Of a stretch of DNA of 64,000 nucleotides, positions 12,027-22,610 are shown one piece after another (the stretch's first letter is position 1; the number at the start of each line of letters is the position of its first letter). A program made the position numbers and the translations under genes. This stretch comes from Patella vulgata (taxonomy: Eukaryota > Mollusca > Gastropoda > Patellidae): NCBI RefSeq assembly GCF_932274485.2, contig NC_065883.2, forward strand, positions 45,726,539 to 45,790,538, written 5' to 3'. The notes below the pieces were generated by a model that saw nothing but the letters and a program-made list of their open reading frames with translations, did not search any database and was not told the DNA's origin.

Positions 12027-12220
12027 TCTGAAGGTGTGTTAATACTTAGCCATGTCTCAGAAAAAGTAAGTATATCGAAATCTTTTAATTCTACCGTTAT
12101 TTCGTCAAGTTTATGTTTAATGTTTCGCACATTTAAGTATAGAATCGAAAATTTATCGGGTCCCGGATTTGGGTGGATATCGCCGCACAATGCTAAAAGT
12201 TTAAAATTTTGAGATACGCA
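12027..12220 (-). pseudogene. LINE copy 1 ORF2: 2A-like motif and endonuclease start
   Basis: Minus-strand frame reading LLALCGDIHPNPGPDKFS, then LYLNVRNIKHKLDEI and FDILTFSETWLS, the first two conserved blocks of the APE-type endonuclease (N and E-T-W). The DIHPNPGP at 12,158-12,181 is 2A-like: the NPGP core is intact but the canonical D(V/I)ExNPGP glutamate is His. The frame is cut at SD by insertion of Tc1 copy A. Confidence 0.8.
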
Positions 12221-12239
12221 GGTCTTCGTAAGACTAAGA

Positions 12240-12592
12240 GTGTTAAGTCTGTTATAAATAATGAAATATCCGTAGGAAATACAAACTATATCGTTTAGCG
12301 TAACATATTTAAATATTATGTGATAGTGTTTGGATTAAAATAGCGAGTTATCGACATGGTTGTATTTCCTGCAGATAAAATAAATTTACAGTGTGTAATG
12401 TAGGCCTGGCATCGACACCGATAATAATGTGAGAGTTAATCAATACTACAATAACAATAAGTTAAGATGAAATAAAACTTTACCAAGGGATGTGTTACCT
12501 TCAGGAAAAATGTGCACAAAGGTATTCAATGCGTTTTACATTTAGAAGAAAAATTTACAAAATAAAGGAACAAGACAAAAAATGTTAACACA
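12240..12592. other. No recognisable feature
   Basis: AT-rich stretch between the start of LINE copy 1 and Tc1 copy B. It may include LINE 5' UTR; nothing else is supported. Confidence 0.4.
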
Positions 12593-12594
12593 TA

Positions 12595-14125
12595 TACTAT
12601 TCAAAAAAAGTAGGGGATATTTGATTTTTAAGTGTTATTAAAGTCACCTAATGAAACTGACGAAGAAACAAATGACAAAATGAAATGAAGTTCACATTCA
12701 TCGATTTATTCCAAATGATCGTTAGACTAAGTAAGGCACAGACTGACCATTATAAGGGTAAAATGATACCCGGGGTCAAACAGCAAAGTTACCACAGCAT
12801 CACAACCAAGTCAGTAACGGGTAAATCCTCCTCTGTTTGCCAAACAAGCATTGATCCGACGTGGCATACTCCTAATGAGACGTCTAAGGTCATTTTGGTC
12901 CAGATTGTCCCATTCCTGTTGCAACGCAGCAGCAAGTTCTTGGACATTGGCAGGACGTTGTTGACGTTGACGTAACCTCTGTCCAAGCATGTCCCAGACA
13001 TGCTCGATGGGGGAGAGGTCGGGACTCAGTGCTGGCCAAGGTAATGTGGTGATGTTCTGTTGTTGGAGGTAACCTGTAACGATCCTGGCCCTGTGACATC
13101 TTGCGTTGTCATCCTGGAAGATGAAACGGCGGCCATGACGTCGTGCGAACGGCACAACATGGACTGCCAAGATGTTGTCCCGGTAGTACTGGCCTGTAAC
13201 ACGCCCTGCAACAACATGTAAAGCCGTTCTTCCAGCAACAGTGATGCCTCCCCACACCATAACAGAACCACCCCCAAATCGATCATGTCTGAGGACGTTA
13301 ACGTCTTGGAAGCGCTCGTTTCGACGACGCCACACCCTACTACGTCTGTCCAAAAAATCAACAGTGAACCTTGACTCATCTGAAAACATCACATTGCTCC
13401 AGCGTCGATTATCCCAGTGTTGGCGATCCCTACACCAACGACGTCTTGCCTGAATGTGATGATCTCTCAAACAAGGGATCACGCGAGGACGTCGGGCGCG
13501 AAGGTGACCCCTATGCAGTCGATTCCGAATCGTCTGGCCACTCACTCTCACACCAGTGCCTGTTTGAAGACGAGCGCTGATCTGATTTGCTGTGATGACA
13601 CGATTTCTCAAGGCCAAGGTACGGATAAATCGATCCTGGGCTTGAGTTGTCGCCCTTGGTCGACCTGAGCGTGGTCTGTCCTGTACAGATTGTGTATCAC
13701 GGTATCTGGACCATAGCCTGCTTATGACAGACTGAGAAACATTCATCGTCCGCGCCACAACCGCCTGTGTTGTGCCGATCTGTAGCATGCCAAGGGCACG
13801 TAACCTTTCATTTTGGGTAAGCCGACGCATATCAAAATTTGTTTTCTGGTCACTAAAACAATTAAACTGATGTTTCCACCCTGGAATTCAATGCCACAAT
13901 GACTGTAACATTCAAAGTCAGAGTCGTGCAAATCTTGGGTTGGACCCCCATGATGATCCCAAGCATCACCTGCATTCCATGCGGTAGCTATTGGTGCGTT
14001 TGGGCGTCACATGTAACTGGAAATGTTTCTTCTGTTAGGTTCTATAGTGACTTTTTTCGTAGTCATTTGCATATTTTAGTATTATGCCCCCAAAATCAAA
14101 TATCCCCTACTTTTTTTGAATAGTA
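12595..14125 (-). mobile_element. Tc1-type DNA transposon, family 1, copy B (apparently complete)
   Basis: 1.53 kb with intact inverted ends (TACTATTCAAAAAAAGTAGG at the left, its complement at the right) and a clean TA duplication at 12,593-12,594 and 14,126-14,127. It holds the only uninterrupted transposase of the four copies. Near-identity with copies A, C and D implies recent spread. Best candidate in the window for an element that could still move. Confidence 0.9.
12811..13830 (-). CDS. Tc1-type DD34E transposase, intact
   Basis: 339 aa, the usual length for a Tc1-family transposase. The order is: N-terminal double helix-turn-helix (about 1-110; QAVVARTMNVSQSVISRLWSRY and, after the RPRSGRPR linker, the second HTH); a basic linker (RNRLHRGHLRARRPR); then the DDE domain, with FSDESRF (first D, near residue 153), the GGGSVMVWGG glycine box, FQDDNARCH (second D) and SPDLSPIEHVW (E, 34 residues on). 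The C terminus ends GGFTRY, as in the unrelated family-2 copy. ATG starts MRRLTQNE, the start shared by copies A and C. Expected to act in the nucleus, cutting at the inverted repeats and inserting at TA. No frameshift or stop is visible; activity is not proven. Confidence 0.93.
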   Translation of the reverse strand: MRRLTQNERLRALGMLQIGTTQAVVARTMNVSQSVISRLWSRYRDTQSVQDRPRSGRPRATTQAQDRFIRTLALRNRVITANQISARLQTGTGVRVSGQTIRNRLHRGHLRARRPRVIPCLRDHHIQARRRWCRDRQHWDNRRWSNVMFSDESRFTVDFLDRRSRVWRRRNERFQDVNVLRHDRFGGGSVMVWGGITVAGRTALHVVAGRVTGQYYRDNILAVHVVPFARRHGRRFIFQDDNARCHRARIVTGYLQQQNITTLPWPALSPDLSPIEHVWDMLGQRLRQRQQRPANVQELAAALQQEWDNLDQNDLRRLIRSMPRRINACLANRGGFTRY

Positions 14126-14127
14126 TA

Positions 14128-14690
14128 TTTACAAGGGAGCTGGGAGGTCACAACAGATATATGGAGTACTTTAAACAGAAAGCAACTATTGATCAATACA
14201 GGGGTGAAATATGATATTGATTGGATGGACTAAATTTATGACAACAAATAGTAGGCCTAAAGGTTTTATAAGTGACACAGCGATTACCGGTAATGGTCAC
14301 GTTGATGGGACATGTGACAAATATATCTCAAGGAGTGATCGGGATGTGGAGTGGTCGGGATGTGGGGAGATCAGAGTAAAGACAGTTAATCGGATATGAT
14401 ATTGCTTAATATATCAAGACATATAATGTACATTTTATAAATGCATATACGGTAATAGTTGTGGATGGTAATAATGGTTACAACATTCAAATACCTGGGT
14501 TTATTTACAAGACCGTGTTACAAATATCATATCACAGAAATTAAACTTTTTGTGCCACCTTTTCGGGTGTGGTATTTTGCTGTTGGTTTTGAGCGCGTGT
14601 ATCAAATGAGCAGGGGACCGGTTTTGTGTGTAAACCACACAATTGGAGTTTATACTTGAAATTTAAGACTTAAAAACAGGATTTTACAGT
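14128..14690. other. No recognisable feature
   Basis: Only short chance frames are seen between Tc1 copy B and the short AT-rich repeats beginning near 14,710. Confidence 0.45.
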
Positions 14691-14792
14691 CGGAAGCTGC
14701 GATTAATACTGTCATGGATAACGTTTTATATTCGTTTCATATTATGAATAATGTTTTGTATCATAGTTATGAATAACGTTTTGTATTGATTT

Positions 14793-14953
14793 CATATTAA
14801 CATTTTTCATTGAATTTGAGTATAAGTCAAATTTAAATTGTGCCAGCGAAATCTTTCCTTTTAAAAGCTATAAGGTGCTGTTTAAAAGGAAAGATTTGGC
14901 TGGCACCTTTAAAATTTGACTTATAAACAAATTCAATCTAAAATGTTAATATG
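14793..14953. repeat. Large imperfect hairpin (about 73-bp arms)
   Basis: Arms 14,793-14,866 and about 14,880-14,953 are reverse complements at roughly 85-90% by eye, with a loop of about 13 nt (AGCTATAAGGTGC type). Both arms start CATATTAACATTTT and end AAATCTTTCCTTTTAAA. It could be a miniature inverted-repeat element or fold as a transcript. Short repeats of a GAATAACGTTTTGTAT motif precede it (14,710-14,790). Confidence 0.8.
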
Positions 14954-15014
14954 TTTATCTTTGAAGGATTTCCTGGCTTGTTTAAACATATTTGTTCTGT
15001 GTTTTGTTGGGTCT

Positions 15015-15309
15015 TCATTTATGTAAATGTTTCCTGGAGCTTAGTTTTCCACCTTTTTGTGGGGGAATTGATGACTTGGGACCTACTCTGTGACAGTTTT
15101 CAATATTGACAGATGTTATATCTGGAATAACATTTTCCAAGACTTGTAAGGTTAGTTGTTCGACAATTTCACCAGGTGTTTCTATTATCCCTCCAATCCT
15201 TATGCAATTTCTTCTTCCATATTGTTCCAAATCATCACATTTTTGTTTTATTTCATAATGGAGTTGTGACTGCAAGGCCAGCCTTTAGTTTGTTGATTTC
15301 ATTTTTTAG
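15015..15309 (-). pseudogene. LINE ORF1 fragment
   Basis: Minus-strand sequence with KNEINKLKA, then KQKCDDLEQYGRRNCIRIGGI and ENCHRVG. This matches the coiled-coil end and RNA-binding start of LINE copy 3's ORF1 (LDELEQYGRREGIRISGV, NRSHRVG). Only the middle third is left and the frame shifts once within the coiled coil. It directly follows an ORF2 C-terminal piece, an order opposite to that in an intact LINE. Confidence 0.7.
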
Positions 15310-15909
15310 GGGATCAATAATTATTTTAAGTGCGGATTTAAATTGATTAAAAGTTTGTTGATTCTTGATCTGTTGTGGAAGTTCGTTCCATAATCTAGAA
15401 CCAGCTGAACTGAAAGACCTATACCCATGTGATTTTAAATCATATCTTGGAACAACTAGTGACTGTTTATTTTGAGAGCGAAGTGATCTAATAGGGTTGT
15501 AGTCATATAAGAGTTCAGATAAGTATTGATGTGCTGCATTATTGCGACATTTATACACTAATGTTAGTATTTTGTATTTGACTCGCGCCTCAGCAGGAAA
15601 CCAGTGTAAAGGAGCTAGCACATTTTGGATGTAATCGAACTTATGTGTCCTTGTTACTATTCGGGCGGAAGTATTAAGAACTTTCTTGATCTTGGCTAGA
15701 AGTGCTTGTGAGATTCCATAGAGTAAACTATTACAATAATCAATCCTTGATAAAATCAGTGATCTCACAAGTAGTTTACAAGCGGCAGCAGTGAGATAGT
15801 CTCTTATGTTGCATATACAGCCTAGATGATAGTAGCATGTACAGCATAGCATATCAACCTGAGTGTCATGATAGAAGAAATGAAGCTGCAGTATAATCAG
15901 TACCTCCAC
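15310..15909 (-). pseudogene. LINE ORF2 C-terminal (thumb) fragment
   Basis: About 200 aa with CKLLVRSLILSRIDYCNSLL, NTSARIVTRTHK, LAPLHWFPAEARVKYKIL and SAGSRLWNELPQQIKNQQTF. These are conserved blocks downstream of the catalytic RT motifs in CR1/L2-like LINEs. The sequence is more like other invertebrate LINE lineages than like copies 1-4 here, so it is a different family. The frame runs into the ORF1-like fragment at about 15,310. A dead fragment. Confidence 0.75.
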
Positions 15910-16249
15910 TGCTCTCGATGTTTACAGAATTTCCGTTGTCTGGTGAAACTAGCCGTTTAGCTCAAAATAAAGTGACGTCACAGCAGTGATAATTAAATGT
16001 TTTGTTTGTTTTTTTCACACAGAGTCGACACCAGTAAACAAATTGTCTCGCTCGATCAACGAATATACCACACTCTTATCAACTGACATGTTTGATATTA
16101 CAGGGGATTGTACATTTATGTAGATATACTTATTTTACTAACAGCTCCGATAACTGTATCTACCTGCCTGTCGCCAGCTTGGTTCCTTTTGACACATTAG
16201 TGATTAATTCATCACAATTCCAAGACATTACGAGAAGCTTTAGCGTCTG

Positions 16250-16936
16250 TACACAGTCTATACATAAGTATCTGGTGTGTCCATCGCGAGTGTCAATAAC
16301 AGCAGCGCAGCGTCTGTAAATCGGGATTAAGTCCGGACATAGGGCTGGCCAGTGCATAACGTTGACACTGTTCTGCTGTAGAAAGTCCCGAGTAACTCTG
16401 GCGGTGCGATGACGTGCGAAATGTGGTATGACGTGGGGTCTGAGAGCTTGATCGATGTAGTACACTGTTGTGATGCCAAGTCCTCCTCCTGGACCTAGAT
16501 TTTAGAACACCACAGGACCCACTCTCTGGTTCAGGTCGATTCCACCCCAAACCATTATGCTTGGACCTCCACATGAGTCTCGTTCCACATTGGTCAGAAT
16601 AAATTTTGGCCACGTCGACGCCATATTCAGGTCCTGGCATCTGCAGTTGATACGCAATACCGACTCTCATCTGTGAACAAAACAGTTCCCCATTGCCTGT
16701 GTCGCCATTTCTGGCGTTGTTGGGCAAGGACGATCACGTCGATGGCGATGAGGATCGGTCTACGACAATGGATGTTCTCTCTGGTGAGACGTCGGCGCAC
16801 TGTATCGGTACTGATGCTGAAGCCTGTAGATGGTCCGAACATTGACCTGGAAGTGATTGGCAACGGCTTAGGCAGTGTGGCCAGCGTCGAGTCTTCCAAG
16901 CGCCTGGTTCCTCTGAGCTGTCGTGGGTCGTGACAT
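16250..16936 (-). pseudogene. Decayed Tc1-type transposase relic
   Basis: Minus-strand traces in the order of a Tc1 transposase: MSRPTTAQRNQALGRLDAGH (helix-turn-helix start, from 16,936), TDTVRRRLTREN, FTDESRY (first Asp box), a GWGG-like box, VMHWPALCPDL-PI (third catalytic region) and a GHTRY end. Several frame changes and an internal deletion between the PI and C-terminal segments break it. Much older than family 1 or 2. Its inverted repeats were not identified. Confidence 0.75.
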
Positions 16937-17436
16937 GCTGCTGATGTTGTAATGTGAGCGATTCAACCAGGTATGGGGGTGCATTCTATAGGGTTGGCCC
17001 CGGTGAACAGCACGTGCAGCATGATTTACACGAAAATCACGGAGAAGACATAACCATCTCAGAAGTCAGGTTTCGTTTTTGAGAAAATTTCCTGAGTTCA
17101 ATTATGTGTTTGGAAAGGAGCCTTGTTGCTCAAGTAAAGTTGGAGATGTGGTCACACATATACAATAAAACATTTGGCAAGTTTTATGCAATGCGTCTAT
17201 TCAGACATCCTCGGTTACCCAGTGTACTCATTCCGTTTTACTCCACTATACCCTGGGTTAATCTATGGGGGAGACACGTTTTCAAGTTATCCGCCCTTGA
17301 TGATTGTGCTATTTTTATCGACCAATCCCATAAATTGTTATTTAATAAGGAAGTTGGCAAAGGGAAGTAACTCTCATCGGACACTGTTAGGAGTTGGCCT
17401 ATTCTAAATGCGTAATTATTAACAACCAATTATATA

Positions 17437-18964
17437 TACTGAGCGCCATGGAAAACGCATCACTTTTTTTCCCAAATATTTTATTACTAGGTGGTTTTGT
17501 ATGTATAATATTATGCAATACTATGAACTATTGTTACACACAATGCTCCCAAACGCAAAAAATATCGGCCCGTGTGCACAAAAAAAAAATTGCACGAGAT
17601 GCACATGAAAAACCCAATATTCACGTGCATCATTGTGTGTGAGCCCTTTAAAAGCATGTTTTCAACTTAATGTGCAGTACATGAACTGTGAAACGTCAAT
17701 CTGTCGTAATTTGTTGTCGGACGTGTGAAGGAATCGAGCTAGAGATGCCGAGACTTACTGAAAATCAACGGAATGAAGCCATGGGAATGTCCCGGGCTGG
17801 CATGTCTACACGTGCTATTGCCAGACACTTCAATTGCCATCAGTCCACTATTGTAAGGTTGGTGGAACGTGTTCGAGTTACTGGATCAACACGTGACCGG
17901 CAACGTCCTGGTTCACAACGCGTTACAACCCAGGCTCAAGACCGCTACATCCGGGTCACTTATTTGCGTGACAGATTCCGCCCAGCGACTCGAACAGGTG
18001 CAGCAGTCATCGGAAGACAAGGACCAGTAAGTGCCAACACCGTAAGACGTCGTCTAAGAGAAGTAGGACTCCGTGCACGACGACCTTATGTTGGAGCTAT
18101 CCTCGGGGATCATCACCGTCAGCGGCGTTTGATATGGGCTCAAGGACACCAGACATGGAGAAGAGTAGACTGGCAAAGTGTGATCTTCAATGATGAGAGT
18201 TGCTTTCATCTGTATCACACTGATGGCCGTCAACGTGTGTGGAGACGTCTTGAGGAACGTCTTGCAGATTGCTGCGTAATCGAAACGAATCGATGGGGTG
18301 GGGGAAGTGTAATGGTGTGGGGAGGCTTCACATTTCATCACCGGACCGCCCTACACATTTGCAGGGGTCGCGTTAATGCTGTAGCCTACCGTGATGATGT
18401 CTTGCAACCAATTGTTGTTCCGATGTTTCGAGAGCACCCACAACTTCAGCACTTCCAACAGGATAATGCACGTCCGCATACCGTCCGTTATAGTATGGAC
18501 TATCTGGCTGCTAACAACATCAATGTCTTGGACTGGCCAGCCATGTCTCCGGACATGGCACCGATAGAACATGTCTGGGATGAGATTGAACGCCGTCTGT
18601 ATCGGAGACCACAGATGCACACCATTGCTGCTTTAGAAGCTGCTCTTGTCCAAGAATGGAACAATTTGACCCAGGCCTTCTTTCAAACATGAGTTAATTC
18701 CATGCGACGTCGCTGCACAGCGTGCTTAAGAGCCCTTGGAGGACACACGCGCTACTGACATCTGTGTCGTACTTTTGGTTTTGACCCCTCTGACTTTGTA
18801 CCGTTGATTACAGATTAAACTTCCATAAGTGTACAAATGTGTTGTTGTTGATGTGTTCCCATTTGAATATTGTTCACAATAAGAAGCAAAATAAATAAGA
18901 TATGTTTACAGGATCATTTTGTTATACGAAAAACTAAGTGATACGTTTTCCATGGCGCTCAGTA
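17437..18964 (+). mobile_element. Tc1-type DNA transposon, family 2
   Basis: 1.53 kb. The inverted ends are 29 bp and nearly perfect: TACTGAGCGCCATGGAAAAC at the left (17,437) and its complement at the right (18,964), with one mismatch. TA duplications lie at 17,435-17,436 and 18,965-18,966. It encodes one transposase on the plus strand. It shares only the first TACT of the terminus and general protein architecture with family 1. Confidence 0.9.
17745..18692 (+). pseudogene. Tc1-type transposase, family 2 (late stop)
   Basis: ATG at 17,745 (MPRLTENQRNEAMGM) aligns with the family-1 start; an in-frame ATG 57 bp upstream is less likely. Helix-turn-helix region with RAIARHFNCHQSTIVRL, then the catalytic domain: FNDESCF, the GGGSVMVWGG box, FQQDNARPH and APIEHVW, the last two 34 residues apart (DD34E). 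The frame stops after FFQT, but the same frame continues beyond the stop with 22 further codons ending GGHTRY, the terminus conserved in family 1. So a single nonsense codon at 18,690-18,692 removes the tail. Otherwise intact and 316 aa as it stands. Confidence 0.88.
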
Positions 18965-18966
18965 TA

Positions 18967-19340
18967 TTATGTTAATAAAGACCGGACGTTCATATAATAA
19001 TGTAGGGTCATTAGTTTTATTTAGAATCGTTCGTTCGTTCCCGGAATTTTATGTCCACGTGATATCGTAGACAAGTTATTGTGAATCAAATTGCCAAGTA
19101 TAAGTTCAATAATAAAAAACATAACAGAATGACATATTTCAGACAAAGAACGAATAGTAATAATAATAACAAAAGTCAAACATATAGATGTTATACATAT
19201 TTGAAATCAACAACACATACTACAGATTTTGATAATACAATTAAATATAAATAAATTATAAATATATACATTATTTACATAAATCATTCAGTAAATGGAC
19301 ATAAATATGGTTATCTATCCTTATAAAAACGAAGGCGAAA
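18967..19340. other. AT-rich interval, no gene
   Basis: AT-rich sequence between the family-2 Tc1 and the right arm of its host inverted-repeat element. Nothing recognisable. Confidence 0.45.
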
Positions 19341-19590
19341 CGATTGGTTTGTAAACTGTTTTCTGATTGGTTCGTAGACTGTAGCTACATTCTAGTCCAG
19401 GGCAGATAATTCGAAATCGTGGAAACCCTATGGATTAACCCAGGTTATAGTGGAGTAGAACGGAATGAGACACTTGGTAACCGAGGATGCTATTCAGAAT
19501 AACACATCCAAACTGATGTTTCTTTTGCTGCTTAGTATATATACATAAAGTTTTGTGATATTTGTTTTTAATTGATATTTTCTGGGATAT

Positions 19591-22500
19591 TGTTTTTATA
19601 CGCCCACATTTTCATGTGTACGTATATTGCCGTCGCCCCTGTCCGTCCGTCCGTCCGTCCACAATTGTTTGTGGACACTCTACAGGTCACAATTCTTATC
19701 CGATTTTGACGAAACTTGAAAAATTGGTTTAGCTCCAAAAGATTTCGGTTGCTTTCGATATTGGCATGTATCGAACCGAAACTTCATGGATTATGGCCCA
19801 TGATTGTACTAAAAATCACGTTTTTAGCTTGTGGACCCTATAGAGGTCACAATGTTTATCCGATTTTGTTGAAACTTGAAATGTAAGTTTATAACCCAAA
19901 GATCTCGGTTCCTTTCGATATTCGCACATATCGGATCCTAACTTCCTGAATTATGACCCCTGAGTGTACGAAAAATCGCGTTTTTAGCTATAGTTCGGTA
20001 CCACTTTTTGAAAGCAAATATTATTTTTTACAAATCTGATATTATCCAAAAGATGCGCACTGTTAAGGTGCACAAAATCTCGGACTCAGTTTTTTTAATT
20101 TCGATTTCGTTTTCGGGCCATTTCGATTAAAAGGTAAAAAAAGGGGTAAAAATAAGCTATTTACAACCCATCCAGCGCCTTCATATATTAAAATATTTCT
20201 TTGATACGTTCATAAACTTGTAGAAATAACCCATACGAAGAGAATGTATGTGAAAAATAGTTTGTAATATGAGCAGTTGCCGAGAAATGGGCAATTTTGC
20301 ATGAGTCACTTTTTACGCTAGTTTGCCTGTAAAAGAGTCAATCATTACTGGATTTTCATAAAAGTTACACCATTTGGTGCGTAATGTCAATTTTAACTAG
20401 GTCAAACCAATTCAACATTACCAATATCACCGGAAATTACGTAATTTGGGCAAAAACCGTATTTATAGCCTTCGAAACAAATAATTTATTCAAATGAGTT
20501 GTATTTGTTATTCGTTTAAAATTTTGATATTTGATTCCAATGAACTAATAGAATGAACCCATACGATCATATAGATATCACAAATTCCTTTCTAACTTGG
20601 TCAGTTGTGGAGAAATAGACGATTTTGAACAGGTCACTTTTCAAGGTTTTTGGACCATACAACTGTCAATTATTATTCGATTTTCATAAAATTTTCACTG
20701 TTTGATACCTTTTACCAATTATGGTTTCATACAAGTAATTTCAGATTTTCATTATCACCGGAAGTAACGTCAATTTGGCAAAAACTGTATTTGTAGCCTT
20801 CAAAACAGATATTTTGGTCAAATGAGTCTGATTTGTAATGTTTTTACAATTATGATTTTTGATTCCGCTCAACAAATATTGCAGTAATTTTAACAATAAT
20901 CATTGGATTTTAACTTTCGATGCATTTTGGCATAGCCGGAGACGGGGCACATAGCTACGCTACTTTTGATTTTTGATTTTCGGCAAATCTTCGCAGATAT
21001 TAGGCGCTAAATTTAGAAAATTTAAATTTTTACAAAAAACTTTTTTATTTATGAATATTTTTTAGTCGTGTTTTACACAAATATAACGAGTCCTCTGACT
21101 TGGGCAAAAATGTGAAAATTTTTTGTCTCGGTAATTTTCCTTGGTTCCCATTGGCTAATTCAGTTTTTCAGTCCTAGATTAATTATTTATTGTTCGATTT
21201 GTATAAAACAAAGTTCATATGCTCCGTTGTCTCAATTGTCATTTTTTTTGTTACCAATAGTGTTATCTGTCGGCACCGGAAGTGGCGTAAATTGACAAAA
21301 AACTACAATTTTGACAGTTAGGTACCATTTTTCGAAAGCAAATATTATTTTTTTCAAATCTGGTATAACTGAAATTGTGCGCCCTTTAAAGGCGCACAAA
21401 ATGTTGGGACCAGTTTTTTTAATTTCGATTCCGTTTTCGGGCTATTTCGATTAAAAGGTGAAAAAAGGTGTAAAATTAAGCTATTTACAACCCATCCAGC
21501 AATTTCATATTTTAAAATATTACTTCGTAACTTTCATAAACTCGTAGCAATAATCTTTACGGAGAGAATGTATGTGAAAATTAATTTGTAATATGCGCAG
21601 TTGCCGAGAAATGGGCAATTTTGCATGAGTCACTTTTTACGCTAGTTTGCCTGTAAAAGAGTCAATTATTATTCGATTTTCATAAAAGTGACACCATTTG
21701 ATGTGTAATGTCAATTTTAACTAGGTCAAACCAATTTAACATTTTCAATATCACCGGAAATGACGTAATTTGGGCAAAAATTGTATTTATAGCCTTCGAA
21801 ACCAGTAATTTATTCAAATGAGTCATATTTGTTATTTGTTTAAAATTTTGATATTTGATTCAAATCAACTAATACAATGAACCCTTACGATCATATAGAT
21901 ATCACAAAATGGTTTCTAACTTGTTCAGTTGCGGAGAAATAGGCAATTTTCAACAGGTCACTTTTTAAGGTTTTTTGTCAATAAAAGTGTCAATTATTAT
22001 TCGATTTTCATGAAATTTTCACTGTGTGATACATAATGCCATTTACGATTTCATACAAGTAATTTAAGATTTTCATTATCACCGGAAGTAACGTCATTTT
22101 GGCAAAAACTGTATTTTAAGCCTTCAAAACAGATATTTTATTCAAATGAAACAGATTTATAATGTTTTTAAAATTATGATATTTGATTCCAATCAACAAA
22201 TAGAATGAACTAATTCGATCATACAGATACCTCAAAATGGTTTCTAACTTTTACGGTTGCAGAGAAATAGGCGATTTTCTACAAGTCATTTTTCAAGGTT
22301 TTTGGTCTATAAAGGTGGCAATTATTATAGGATTTACATAAAATTTTCACCATGTGATGATGCTATTTCTGATTTCATAAACCAATTTAACATTTTCATT
22401 ATCACCGGAAGTAATGTAATTTTGACAGGATCACTGACATGTAGCAAATGAATTGATTGCTGGATTTGGTTGTTTCTGCGTCCATTTTATTTCATGTGTG

Positions 22501-22610
22501 CAATGCTTATGTGGAAACCTGTTTAACGGTTTCATTGGTACCGGAAGTGACATAAGTTCAAGGGTAACGTGGCACCGGTGAAACCCGTCATTCCTGCTTC
22601 GCAGTTCTAG
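19591..22610. mobile_element. Non-coding repeat element with TACGCCCACAT palindrome and internal tandem repeats
   Basis: It begins with an imperfect palindrome (TACGCCCACAT and ATGTGTACGTA around a TTTC loop), then CGTCGCCCCTGTCCGTCCGT and a (GTCC)n tract. Internally it has a ~1.3-kb duplication and five ~330-bp subrepeats. The far end is CTGCTTCGCAG followed by TTCTAG and T, which resembles the hairpin-plus-CTAG end of a Helitron-like element. No protein is encoded. A second, truncated copy of the palindromic head lies at 50,031-50,104. Class assignment is tentative. Confidence 0.55.
20273..22580. repeat. Nested tandem repeats (about 330 bp and 1.32 kb)
   Basis: Subrepeats start at about 20,273, 20,601, 21,597, 21,925 and 22,254, each opening CAGTTGC-GAGAAAT. 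Each carries a TCACTTTT block and ATCACCGGAA(G/A)T(A/G)ACGT. Spacing is 328-329 bp within a block and 1324 bp between blocks. The larger duplication starts at the GGTACCA-TTTTTGAAAGC segments near 20,004 and 21,321. Confidence 0.8.

Larger units (their letters stand above)
7740..12240 (-). mobile_element. CR1/L2-like LINE copy 1, split by Tc1 copy A
   Basis: Minus-strand non-LTR retrotransposon. From its 5' side come a 2A-like CGDIHPNPGP and endonuclease start (12,027-12,220), then Tc1 copy A (10,495-12,024), the rest of the endonuclease (from 10,494 down), a linker, RT fingers and palm (8752-9486), and a C-terminal Cys-rich segment (CLCGQGVEDCEHYFF, about 7880-7960). RT sequence jumps from INDIVNDID (about 8620-8660) straight to the post-catalytic HKHLGLLF-type segment, so the FADD box is deleted. 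Several frame breaks exist. A dead copy; the 5' limit is uncertain. Confidence 0.8.
17205..19500. mobile_element. Inverted-repeat element hosting the second-family Tc1
   Basis: 17,205-17,345 and about 19,340-19,500 are imperfect reverse complements. Shared blocks include CATCCTCGGTTACC, CATTCCGTT, ACTCCACTATA and CTGGGTTAAT, with weaker pairing further in. Without the Tc1 at 17,437-18,964 the element is about 770 bp. No coding capacity; class unknown. Confidence 0.6.

Noticed and set aside
10790-13668. Many antisense and alternate-frame ORFs within the Tc1 transposases (for example the 117-aa and 70-aa frames)
   Set aside because: They are frame shadows of the G+C-rich transposase coding sequence and recur identically in every copy.
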